A stretch of DNA of 64,000 bases from Bacteroidota bacterium. GTDB taxonomy: Bacteria > Bacteroidota > Ignavibacteria > Palsa-1295. A program made the position numbers and the translations under genes. Within the stretch, counting starts at the first letter, position 1, and every line of letters starts with the position of its first letter. The notes under the pieces are model-generated. The model had not been told where the DNA came from. It saw only the letters and a list, made by a program, of their open reading frames with translations, and did not search any database. This document shows positions 56,941 to 64,000 of this stretch, piece after piece. Location: positions 62,001 to 126,000 of the forward strand of contig JAFDZW010000002.1 in assembly GCA_018266755.1 (NCBI GenBank), given 5' to 3'.

Positions 56941-56969
56941 ACAGGGGCAGAAAATTCTTCTGCCCCTGT
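56941..56969. terminator. Terminator-like hairpin between Yip1 and Rieske genes
   Basis: A 12-bp stem ACAGGGGCAGAA / TTCTGCCCCTGT with a short loop. It follows the Yip1 gene (minus strand), but the T-run is weak on both sides. Confidence 0.6.
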
Positions 56970-56996
56970 TCAAAATCAATCCATTATGAGGGATCC

Positions 56997-57605
56997 CTAC
57001 ATTCCCATCATTCTCGTCCCCGAGAGAACACTCAAACCGAACATTCCCATGAATACAGACGCCAGCAATCCGCCGATGATCATCCAGAGGACGATCAACG
57101 CAACCACAGAGACGACCATATACACTACGACCTTATCCTGCGGGGTCTTCATCGTATGAGACAGCCCCAAATAGATGAGATAAATGCCGTAGAGGCCAAA
57201 GAGAGAACCGACCCATCCGATAAACGGTAATATCGCCAACACTCCGCCGACAAACGACGCCGTACTGCCATAGACAATCGTCTGCATTGCTCGTCCCATA
57301 TCCTTCTGGGATCCGAAACTCGGCGCGAGGGCATTGACGACCATTGCCGTGAGCCACATCGAGATCAACTGCGTGACGACTGCCATGAGTGCAAAGTACA
57401 TCCCCCAGCTTACGGCCAACGGACCATAATGACCGGCCCCCCAAATGAATGCATGGCCGACGAATGCACAGATCGCATCGATGATGATCCATGGGACGGC
57501 GTAGCCCATAAATACTTTCATCGGATCCGCTTCTTCGCTTGCGACGACAGCCCACTCCGTCTTCGGCGACAAGAGCATATTCTTTGTACGATCGATCAAT
57601 GCCAT
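56997..57605 (-). CDS. Yip1-domain membrane protein
   Basis: A 202-aa integral membrane protein. The N-terminus MALIDRTKNMLLSPKTEWAV is the usual start of bacterial Yip1 proteins. About five helices follow (for example about 33-56, 66-92, 108-135, 137-150 and 160-190). Its function is unknown in bacteria, although it resembles eukaryotic Golgi Yip1. The upstream promoter is well marked, and GGAGG lies 8 nt before the ATG. Confidence 0.88.
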   Translation of the reverse strand: MALIDRTKNMLLSPKTEWAVVASEEADPMKVFMGYAVPWIIIDAICAFVGHAFIWGAGHYGPLAVSWGMYFALMAVVTQLISMWLTAMVVNALAPSFGSQKDMGRAMQTIVYGSTASFVGGVLAILPFIGWVGSLFGLYGIYLIYLGLSHTMKTPQDKVVVYMVVSVVALIVLWMIIGGLLASVFMGMFGLSVLSGTRMMGM

Positions 57606-57651
57606 ATCGTGTCCTCCGTTAAATTGTTGAACAATCCGTCTGGTGGTATAG

Positions 57652-57683
57652 CAAAGATATGTAAATCACACTGAAAAAGCAAA
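57652..57683 (-). promoter_or_regulatory. Bacteroidota-type promoter of the Yip1 gene
   Basis: On the minus strand TTTG (57683-57680), 20 nt, TATCTTTG (57659-57652). This is an exact match to the TTTG-N20-TAnnTTTG pattern and would start transcription about 40 nt before the ATG at 57605. The same spacing is found at 13407-13438. Confidence 0.65.
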
Positions 57684-57801
57684 TTACCAATCTATAAATC
57701 TTACACACAGGCACAACGACCCGACCGGCACCGACACCTCGGGCCGCAGCTAAGGCAATCGCAAGGGTAGGTGGTACGACCTGATCACAACTGATCTGAA
57801 C

Positions 57802-57828
57802 AAAGGGAGCCAATGGCTCCCTTTTTTT
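57802..57828. terminator. Strong intrinsic terminator
   Basis: Stem AAAGGGAGCC / GGCTCCCTTT with loop AAT, followed by further T residues on the plus strand. An A-run precedes it, so it also works on the minus strand for the 57973-61023 gene. Nothing else that could be a gene is seen in 57606-57801. Confidence 0.75.
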
Positions 57829-57854
57829 GGTATCCCTCCAAATTCACACGCCCC

Positions 57855-57953
57855 GTAGAGACGCGCACATGCGCGTCTCCTGCGTCGGACTTACCCTTGT
57901 TTCGGGAAGATTCACACCGCCGAAACATCAGACGCGCATGTGCGCGTCTCTAC
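57855..57953. repeat. 99-bp element with 24-bp perfect inverted repeats
   Basis: The left arm begins GTAGAGACGCGCACATGC (57855) and the right arm ends GCATGTGCGCGTCTCTAC (57953); the 24-nt arms are exact reverse complements. It lies between the stop codon at 57973 and the terminator at 57802-57828, so it is likely a non-autonomous MITE or REP inserted into the 3' untranslated region. Confidence 0.8.
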
Positions 57954-57972
57954 AGTGTGGTGATAGTATTAC

Positions 57973-60900
57973 CTACCGCTCAATCACCACGCTCGCACCT
58001 ACAACGCTGCCGCCCGACCTCACGCGGACATAGTACACCCCGTTCGCCAACGATTCGGTCGGGAGTTCGATCTCGTTCGCACCTGCACGCAGAATCTGCG
58101 CGCTCGTCTTCACGACTGCGCCGAGGGCATTGACGAGCTCGATCTCCGCCGCGTCGCTCGTCACAGCCTGCACCGAGAGCGTCACCGCACCCGATGACGG
58201 ATTCGGACGGATGCTCGTGATCCGCACTACTCCCGTTCGCATGTACTGTTGCAACTCACGATTGCCACAGCGATAGAGATACTCGAACGCCGTGTCGCGA
58301 GTACTCGCGCTTGCCACGCAGGCTTCGAACTTCGGATCGGCGTTGTTCAAGTGGAAGTTCGTCGCCGTGAGATTCGAGGCAGAGTCTGTCGTCAGATAGA
58401 CTTGATACTCGAACTGTGCAACACTGCCGTCGCTTGCGATCTGGATGTTCGGGTTGCCCGTGATCGTGAAATGGTTACCAACGACCTTCACGGTGTTCGG
58501 CCCCGAGGTGTTCGTCAGTTCAAGCAGGTCGGTGTTGAGAGTGAGGTCATAGTCGATCGTCTGCACGCCAGCAAGCTGCGCCTGATCGCTGACAAGTGCA
58601 AAGCGGACCAAGTCGCCCGACGTGCCACTCGGAGCACCCGTGCTTATCATGTGGAAGCTGTATCGCTTCGGTAGGGAGTAGCTTCGAGCGAGGTACACGG
58701 GTGCGATCGTGTTATCGGCATCGGTGATGAACGACAGCGTATCGTAGTTCGTCAGTACGCCGCCGGTCGTGTCGAGGAAGGTCTGTACCGGCACTTGAAC
58801 ACTCTGTCCCGGCAGGATCACCAGCGTGTCGGTCGCCGACACGGAGAATCCGTTGCCGTTTAGCTTGTACCCGGTCACATGCAGTGTATCGCAGCCGGAA
58901 TTCTGCAAGGTCACCACCGAGTCCGGAGAAGCGCAGAGCGTCGTGGTTCCGAAATCCAGCGAATGATCCGCTGAGGAAAGAATGCGCGTCCCATCGGTAA
59001 CGGTCGTGCTGATCGCGACGGAGTCGGTGTGGGTGCCTTTCACGTCCGTACTCGTGAGGACGAGATACCCCGTTCGCTTGCCTTTGCGCGCAGGGTTGAG
59101 ATAGACGTGGTAGAATGTCGTATCTCCGGGATGGAGCAGTGCTAAGCGCTGAGTGCTCAGTGCTGAGGTGAAATCAATATCACCGAAGTAGCGAGAGCTG
59201 TCGAACGTCATGTCAGCGCAGCCGACGTTCGTCATCCAGCCGCTGGCAGAATCATGCGCACAGATGCTCAGCGACTTGAACGAGAAGACTTGCGGTGAGT
59301 AGGCAAAGACGCCGCCTTCTTTGACGCCATTGCCTTCGAGCGTCAGCGTGAGCGTTTGCTTGAGCGTCTGTTGCGAGTCAACGAACGACGGCGTGCAGTT
59401 GAAGTACCCTGTGCCGGACGGTGTGAAGCGGAAGGTGACAGTCACCGAGCTATCGGGCGGCAAGACGATCGGCAGCTTCAGCGAGCCGACAAGCGAGAAC
59501 TCGGGGCGCAGTCCGTTCGGACCGGAGATGATCCGCAGCGTATCGCAACCTTTGTTCGTGAGTGTAACGGTCGTGTCTTGCGTCTGACCGCACGTGGAGA
59601 GGGTGTCGAACGTGAGCCTATTGTATTTGGCAGTAAGTTCAGGAGCTACTGGTATAACAGTACTACTTAAGATTAATGTCGTGTCAAACGGTGTCTCCTC
59701 ACCTTCACTCCCGTATGTTCCTTTAAGATGCAAATCCAATTGAAACTTGCCCAAGCGGTGATGTGGAATCAAGTGCAGAGAGTACGAGTGACTTATTTCC
59801 GGCGTAATCGTGTCGGGAAGTGTTGGGGGGTACCAGTAGAACAGGTCACCATCAGCCGAAGACAGCCAAACACTATCAAGATGTACTTCTCCGCACTTCT
59901 TTGCGGCCAAAACAAAACCGCCTTTTGCTGAATCGCACCCCCCGATCTCAGGAAATGATAAAACAGAAAATTGTGGTCCAGTCTTCTTCATATAAGGCAC
60001 CCCTCCCGAATTCAATGTTCTCCATACGTTTCCGAAGGTGTCAACAGCGACAATGATGTCGGAGCTAATCGCGCAGATTAACTTAGAATCACATGCAGTT
60101 GGGGGCCCACCTATTGATGTCCATGTTGCACCTGCATCTGTTGACCTAAGTACTCCATCATTGGTAATTGTCCCGGCGAATAATGCATCACGCGTCACGC
60201 TTAGACTTCCGGATGAATATGGTAGTCCTCTTGTAAGAGTAGCTTGGGTGGAAAGACCCGCATCCCTCGACACGTACAAATGAGAAAACTGCCGTGACGG
60301 AGATCCAACTTGTTCGTTCGCTAAGTACAGGGTTTCCGAGTCGCAGACATCAGTTTGGATATCATAAGTATCATAGTCGGCATAATTAGATACTTTTACC
60401 CAAGAATCACCCTGGTCGGGTGACACAAATAGACCCGAGCTATCGGTAACTGACCCAGTAAAAAGGACAGCAAAAAGCGGTCTATTCTTGTGAAAAGGTG
60501 TTACGCTGATTGTAGATGTAAATTGGCCACCGTAAGCTATGTGCCATGTGAGTCCGCCGTCATTGCTTATTATAATTCCACCCGACCCGACGCTTGCCGC
60601 CGTGAAGGCCAGCATTCGATTTACACTACCCAAGAACTCAATTCTCCCGCCAGCGACACTAATTGGAAGTTCGCGCCAAGTCGTACCGCCGTCAGTAGTG
60701 GCAAATGACTTATCCCCATGGAATGAAACTACTCCGTTGTTTCGGTCAAGGAAATCAATTCCACAGATAGCAGATCCCGGTAAATTTGTGGGGAAGCTAT
60801 ATTTGTTCCAACTTTTGCCAGTATCATCCGAGCGAAAAAGCGATGTACTACCGGCCCAAAGAATACCGTCTGAAAAAACCATATACCCGCCTGAGAAGGG

Positions 60901-61023
60901 TACTTTGCTTGACGGTTTGAAACCCATATCGAGCAGTGCTGGGGCTGTGATCTTCCATTGCGCATGAGCAGAGCCCACAAACAGACATAACAACCCTAAG
61001 ATAAACTTTGGAGAAAGTTTCAT
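57973..61023 (-). CDS. Giant T9SS protein: Asp-box propeller, Cys-paired ASH-like modules, cohesin-like domain
   Basis: A 1016-aa exported protein from the ATG at 61023; starts further upstream would precede the signal peptide (MKLSPKFILGLLCLFVGSA). About 28-360 has Asp-boxes (SDDTGKSW, STDAGATW, SNDGGLTW). From about 460 there are three ASH-like modules with the Cys pair, for example LSTCGQTQDT followed by TNKGCDTL. A cohesin-like domain covers about 788-914 and a T9SS domain about 930-1016 (SIRPNPSSGAVTLSVQA, then LVNALGAVV, then SLANGVYYVRVRSG). The N-terminal half is richer in A+T than the C-terminal half. It is related to 39244-43101 from the ASH modules on. Confidence 0.88.
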   Translation of the reverse strand: MKLSPKFILGLLCLFVGSAHAQWKITAPALLDMGFKPSSKVPFSGGYMVFSDGILWAGSTSLFRSDDTGKSWNKYSFPTNLPGSAICGIDFLDRNNGVVSFHGDKSFATTDGGTTWRELPISVAGGRIEFLGSVNRMLAFTAASVGSGGIIISNDGGLTWHIAYGGQFTSTISVTPFHKNRPLFAVLFTGSVTDSSGLFVSPDQGDSWVKVSNYADYDTYDIQTDVCDSETLYLANEQVGSPSRQFSHLYVSRDAGLSTQATLTRGLPYSSGSLSVTRDALFAGTITNDGVLRSTDAGATWTSIGGPPTACDSKLICAISSDIIVAVDTFGNVWRTLNSGGVPYMKKTGPQFSVLSFPEIGGCDSAKGGFVLAAKKCGEVHLDSVWLSSADGDLFYWYPPTLPDTITPEISHSYSLHLIPHHRLGKFQLDLHLKGTYGSEGEETPFDTTLILSSTVIPVAPELTAKYNRLTFDTLSTCGQTQDTTVTLTNKGCDTLRIISGPNGLRPEFSLVGSLKLPIVLPPDSSVTVTFRFTPSGTGYFNCTPSFVDSQQTLKQTLTLTLEGNGVKEGGVFAYSPQVFSFKSLSICAHDSASGWMTNVGCADMTFDSSRYFGDIDFTSALSTQRLALLHPGDTTFYHVYLNPARKGKRTGYLVLTSTDVKGTHTDSVAISTTVTDGTRILSSADHSLDFGTTTLCASPDSVVTLQNSGCDTLHVTGYKLNGNGFSVSATDTLVILPGQSVQVPVQTFLDTTGGVLTNYDTLSFITDADNTIAPVYLARSYSLPKRYSFHMISTGAPSGTSGDLVRFALVSDQAQLAGVQTIDYDLTLNTDLLELTNTSGPNTVKVVGNHFTITGNPNIQIASDGSVAQFEYQVYLTTDSASNLTATNFHLNNADPKFEACVASASTRDTAFEYLYRCGNRELQQYMRTGVVRITSIRPNPSSGAVTLSVQAVTSDAAEIELVNALGAVVKTSAQILRAGANEIELPTESLANGVYYVRVRSGGSVVGASVVIER
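59138..59165. repeat. Four tandem 7-mers inside the giant T9SS gene
   Basis: AGTGCTA AGCGCTG AGTGCTC AGTGCTG lie head to tail (pattern AGYGCTN). They code for part of an ASH module (ALSTQRLALL) on the minus strand. Seven is not a multiple of three, so a change of one unit would shift the frame. Confidence 0.8.
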
Positions 61024-61514
61024 AATCCTCAATATGTCACCAGCTCTGTCCATGTTGGACAGAGCTGGTGAAAAGCAATTAGCGCACAACGATTAGCTGA
61101 TGGTGTGCAATAACTGTTCCATGTGGGGACATGGCAATGCAACTACAGCTACGGCTGTAGATTCTGCTTTGAGGGTTTTCCTGTTTGCGTACGATGCCCT
61201 CAAATTTTTTTATAATGAATGTGACGAATGCACTGCAAAAGCGCACACTTTGTGTCCTCGTCATCCTTGTTCGTGTGATTGCCCTAAAATCGCAGGGCAG
61301 ATCGATCATGTCATGGCAAGCGTTGTCTTACGTCGTTAGTATTCCGACCACTAACTGACAACGTTGACCGTTTTTTTTATAGGTAAAGTACAAATATAGT
61401 GCGACGGGAGACGAGATACAATACCTCTGATGTTTTTTAACAAAAAATAGGTATCTTGACCCAAATTCGACACTTGGTATTACAAGGCACGCACAATAGT
61501 GCCTATGGTTGAGG
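61024..61514. other. AT-rich intergenic region with hairpin and a T9SS-like tail remnant
   Basis: 491 nt. A perfect 14-bp hairpin CACCAGCTCTGTCC / GGACAGAGCTGGTG lies at 61038-61070, just upstream of the T9SS start codon. A minus-strand reading frame ending at 61079 finishes HHQLIVVR, like the last residues of a T9SS domain, but nothing else of such a domain is seen. Other frames here are short and unrecognised. Confidence 0.5.
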
Positions 61515-61600
61515 CCTACACCAGCCCCTGCAAATACACATACAACTGGGTGTCGGTCTCGGGCGAGGTCTTTGCTGGCTTTCGTGCCGTCGGAACTTGT
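61515..61600 (-). pseudogene. Decayed duplicate of the ftsK 3' end
   Basis: From the stop codon at 61516-61518 the minus-strand sequence spells TDTQLYVYLQGLV, nearly the same as the real FtsK end (TDAQLDVYLQGLV). The first 27 nt, from one base beyond the stop codon, are identical to 62088-62114. Further in, the similarity drops and the copy has one extra base, which shifts the frame (DGTKASK lies in another frame against DGAKARE). It is 573 nt from the intact ftsK end, and the hicBA genes lie between the two. Confidence 0.85.
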
Positions 61601-61628
61601 TTTGAACGCCACAGAGTTGAGATAAGAG

Positions 61629-61844
61629 ATGATTCTAACGACATACATCGAGCAGGATCCGGAGACGAAGCTCTACATCGGCATCGTTCCGGGCATCCCC
61701 GGTGTCCACTCTCAGGGCGAGACCCTCGACGAACTGAAGCGGAACATGCAGGAAGTCCTTGAGCTCTGCTATGCGGAACAGCCGGAGTTGTTCAAAGACG
61801 CACCGGTCTTCGTCGGAATTCAACAGCTTGAACTTGCGGCATGA
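61629..61844 (+). CDS. hicB: HicB-family antitoxin
   Basis: A 71-aa partial RNase H-fold antitoxin. It begins MILTTYIEQDPETKLYIGIV and has the HicB core GIPGVHSQGETLDELKRNMQ. It lacks a long C-terminal DNA-binding domain, so autoregulation, if any, must come from the short form. It overlaps hicA by 4 nt (ATGA) and precedes it, the reverse of the E. coli order but common elsewhere. HicB neutralises HicA by covering its catalytic His. Confidence 0.9.
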   Translation: MILTTYIEQDPETKLYIGIVPGIPGVHSQGETLDELKRNMQEVLELCYAEQPELFKDAPVFVGIQQLELAA

Positions 61845-62074
61845 GCCGTCTGCCGATGCTCGACTACAAAACGGTCGAGCGCCTACTCATTCACCTCGGA
61901 TTCGTCCAGACCCGCCAACGCGGCAGTCACGTTTTCTTCCGGCACCCTGATGGTCGGACTACGACCGTGCCAAATCACAAGGGCCGAGATATTTCACGTC
62001 CCCTCTTACGGGAAATTCTGCGCGAGATCGAACTCGACATTGACGGTTTGGAGAATGCGTTGAAGCAACTCTGA
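61841..62074 (+). CDS. hicA: HicA-family mRNA interferase toxin
   Basis: A 77-aa double-stranded RNA-binding-like toxin. DYKTVERLLIHLGFVQTRQR is followed by GSHVFFRHPDGRTTTVPNH, which carries the catalytic His of the family (GSH), and by KGRDISRPLLREILREI. HicA cuts mRNA and tmRNA to slow growth when free of HicB. The gene ends 14 nt before the ftsK stop codon on the other strand. Flanking ftsK-end repeats suggest it came in as a cassette. Confidence 0.92.
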   Translation: MSRLPMLDYKTVERLLIHLGFVQTRQRGSHVFFRHPDGRTTTVPNHKGRDISRPLLREILREIELDIDGLENALKQL

Positions 62075-62088
62075 GCAGTCGCTTGCCC

Positions 62089-64000
62089 CTACACCAGCCC
62101 CTGCAAATACACATCGAGCTGAGCATCCGTCTCCACGAGAACTTCTCTGGCTTTTGCGCCATCAGCGGGACCGACGATGCCGGTGCGTTCTAATTCGTCG
62201 ACAATGCGTGCTGCGCGGGAGTAGCCGATCTTCAAACGGCGCTGCAGCATGGAGGTGCTAGCCTGTCCGTGTTGCACGACGCAGCGCGCTGCATCTTCGA
62301 ACATCGGGTCGAGGTCACCGTCATCCGAACCGCCGCCGGAGCCGCCGCGTTGCTTGACTGACGGCAATCGCCACGGGTGCGAGTACGAATAACCCGGACC
62401 ACGCTGGTTCGCGATGGCTTCGACAATTCCTTCTACTTCTTCGGTGGAGATGTACGGCGCTTGCAAGCGGATCGGCTTCGGTGTGCCGCTCGGCAAGTAG
62501 AGCATGTCGCCGTTACCGAGCAATTGTTCTGCGCCCATCGAATCGAGGATCGTGCGCGAATCGACTTTCGTCGCAACCTGATAGGCGATACGCGCCGGGA
62601 AATTTGCTTTGATCACGCCCGTGATGACATCCACCGACGGGCGCTGCGTGGCAAGTATGAGATGAATGCCGACGGCGCGGGCCATCTGCGCCAATCGGCA
62701 GATCGGCTCTTCGATGTCGCGGCCGGCGGTGATCATGAGGTCTGCAAGTTCGTCGATCACAACGACGATGTACGGCAGATGATAATGCTGCTCGTCCTGC
62801 GTGCTCTTGAGCTTGCCTTGTGCAACTTTGAGATTGTAATCCGCAAGCGAGCGTACAGCGGCTTTCGCAAGTTTATCGTAGCGACGCTCCATCTCGATCA
62901 CACAGGCTTGCAATGCAAGCACGGCATACGCCGGCGTCGTGACGATCTCCTCGCCCACTTCCGGCGAGACGATCAGGAAGTGATCTTTGAGTGCGCGATA
63001 GAGCGAGAGCTCGATCTTCTTCGGATCGACGATGACGAACTTCACATCGCGCGGACTCTTCGCATAGAGAAGCGACGTCAGAATGCCGTTCACACCGACT
63101 GACTTACCCGCGCCGGTCGCACCGGCGATGAGCAAGTGCGGCATCTTCGAAAGATCGTCAATATAGACGTCACCCGAGATCGTCTTGCCGAGCGCGAGCG
63201 GCAGGTTCATCTTCGAGTTGATGAATGCGGGGCTTTCGAGCACCGAGCGCATGTGCACCATCTTCGGATGGTCATTCGGGATCTCGATACCGATCGTGCC
63301 ACGTCCGGGCATCGGCGCGATGATGCGAATGCCGCGCGCCTTCATCGCGAGCGCGATGTCGTCGGTGAGGTTGCCGACCGTCGAAACCTTCACGCCTTCT
63401 GCGGGAGTAAACTCGTAGAGCGTTACGACAGGACCCGGCGTCACGACGATATTCTCAATCTCGACACCGAACTGTGCGAGCTTATCGCGAAGGATCGTGC
63501 CCTTCATCTCGAGCTCTGCTGCATCGGCATCCAACTCATCGCCCGGACGCGATGGCGTCAGGATCTCGATGGAGGGATGACGATACTTTGCCAGACTTTC
63601 GTTGTACGGATTCTCGGGGATGATATCCGACGGCACCGAGCCGAAGAGCGTGGTCGCAACTTTCTTCTCCGCAGGGATCACCGGCGCAGCCGCCGCAATC
63701 GCTGGGATGTCGGGAATCACTTCGTCGATCGATTTCGAGTGCGGCAACACTTCGTTCGACAATGCTTTTTCATCGCCGATCTCGATTGCCGGCACAACTG
63801 CTTCGGGTGCAGGAAGCTGCGACTCAGCCGTTGGTTCTTGTTCCTCGATAGGCTGCACGTGCGGCACCGAAGCGATCGGTGGTGTCGGCTTGGGCGCAGG
63901 TGCAAGCGGCTCATCGGCAATATCGCTCGGCAGGATGCGAACTGCTTTGTGTGCAGGGATGCTCGCGCCGCCATTCGACAGGCGCGACATCGCGGCTGCT
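62089..64000 (-). CDS. ftsK: DNA translocase FtsK, C-terminal part (gene continues past the window)
   Basis: FtsK pumps DNA at the division septum and activates dimer resolution. 637 C-terminal residues are seen; the N-terminal membrane domain lies beyond 64000. A Pro/Ala/Glu-rich linker precedes the motor. Walker A is LIAGATGAGKSVGVNGILTS, Walker B is IVVVIDELADLMITAGRDIE, and further motifs include VDPKKIELSLYRALKDHFLI and ILATQRPSVDVITGVIKANF. The gamma domain at the end (ARCVVQHGQASTSMLQRRLK, IVDELERTGIVGPADG) binds KOPS sites. The stop codon end is duplicated at 61515-61600. Confidence 0.95.
   Translation of the reverse strand, partial: AAAMSRLSNGGASIPAHKAVRILPSDIADEPLAPAPKPTPPIASVPHVQPIEEQEPTAESQLPAPEAVVPAIEIGDEKALSNEVLPHSKSIDEVIPDIPAIAAAAPVIPAEKKVATTLFGSVPSDIIPENPYNESLAKYRHPSIEILTPSRPGDELDADAAELEMKGTILRDKLAQFGVEIENIVVTPGPVVTLYEFTPAEGVKVSTVGNLTDDIALAMKARGIRIIAPMPGRGTIGIEIPNDHPKMVHMRSVLESPAFINSKMNLPLALGKTISGDVYIDDLSKMPHLLIAGATGAGKSVGVNGILTSLLYAKSPRDVKFVIVDPKKIELSLYRALKDHFLIVSPEVGEEIVTTPAYAVLALQACVIEMERRYDKLAKAAVRSLADYNLKVAQGKLKSTQDEQHYHLPYIVVVIDELADLMITAGRDIEEPICRLAQMARAVGIHLILATQRPSVDVITGVIKANFPARIAYQVATKVDSRTILDSMGAEQLLGNGDMLYLPSGTPKPIRLQAPYISTEEVEGIVEAIANQRGPGYSYSHPWRLPSVKQRGGSGGGSDDGDLDPMFEDAARCVVQHGQASTSMLQRRLKIGYSRAARIVDELERTGIVGPADGAKAREVLVETDAQLDVYLQGLV

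Noticed and set aside
57606-57830. Possible small RNA ending at the strong terminator
   Set aside because: No promoter is visible on the plus strand and no known RNA family pattern (SRP RNA, tmRNA, RNase P RNA) was found; the hairpin is explained as the terminator of the minus-strand T9SS gene.

Overview
The window reads as chromosomal DNA of a Gram-negative member of the Bacteroidota/Chlorobiota (FCB) superphylum. The evidence is: seven predicted products ending in type IX secretion system (T9SS) C-terminal sorting domains, lipid A genes (lpxB, lpxK), a histone H1-like small protein typical of Bacteroidetes, a DUF1800/DUF1501 pair, and two sites that fit the Bacteroidota-type promoter (TTTG, 20 nt, TAnnTTTG). 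The moderately GC-rich, E/D/R-rich coding sequence and dispersed short palindromes would suit an Ignavibacteria/Kapabacteria-like lineage. That placement is inference and was not tested.

Layout. 1-3.7 kb: a truncated lipoprotein gene, a PTS IIA protein gene, hisS, a protein with a Lys/Ala-rich tail and a histone H1-like protein. 3.8-16.7 kb: secreted and regulatory genes, namely a T9SS protein, an ECF sigma factor overlapping an anti-sigma-like membrane protein that itself ends in a T9SS domain, two overlapping lipoprotein genes, an Asp-box beta-propeller protein and a YadA-head-like surface protein. 16.8-27.6 kb: a long minus-strand block (histidine kinase, MalK-type ATPase, NYN nuclease, DinB, uvrA, lpxB, DUF374 acyltransferase, lpxK, class-I amidotransferase) with many 1-4 nt overlaps, preceded by a TrmH-type methyltransferase. 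27.6-31 kb: the DUF1800/DUF1501 pair, separated only by a poly-C tract, then tRNA-Leu(GAG). 31-39 kb: mostly housekeeping genes (RibD/DHFR-like reductase, deoxyhypusine synthase-like protein, CBM9-like protein, leuS, LipM/LplA-like transferase, LptF/G permease). 39-45 kb: two large T9SS proteins. 45-57.6 kb: lipid and stress genes (acyl-CoA ligase, 2H phosphoesterase, hemerythrin-like protein, class-V aminotransferase, rsmI, methyltransferases, HtrA protease, plsY, IMPase, two Rieske proteins, Yip1 protein). 58-64 kb: a second large T9SS protein of mixed composition, then a hicBA toxin-antitoxin module between a decayed copy of the ftsK 3' end and the real ftsK.

How parts work together. Envelope biogenesis is strongly represented: LpxB, LpxK, DUF374, PlsY, LptF/G and HtrA. 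Many exported products are lipoproteins or T9SS cargo. No T9SS machinery gene is visible, so cargo here depends on machinery encoded elsewhere. The two most notable arrangements are the ECF sigma/anti-sigma pair whose anti-sigma ends in a T9SS domain, which could couple transcription to secretion status, and the hicBA cassette flanked by ftsK 3'-end repeats, which looks like an insertion that restored or duplicated the host gene end. Dispersed palindromic repeats of at least three families occupy the longer intergenic gaps.
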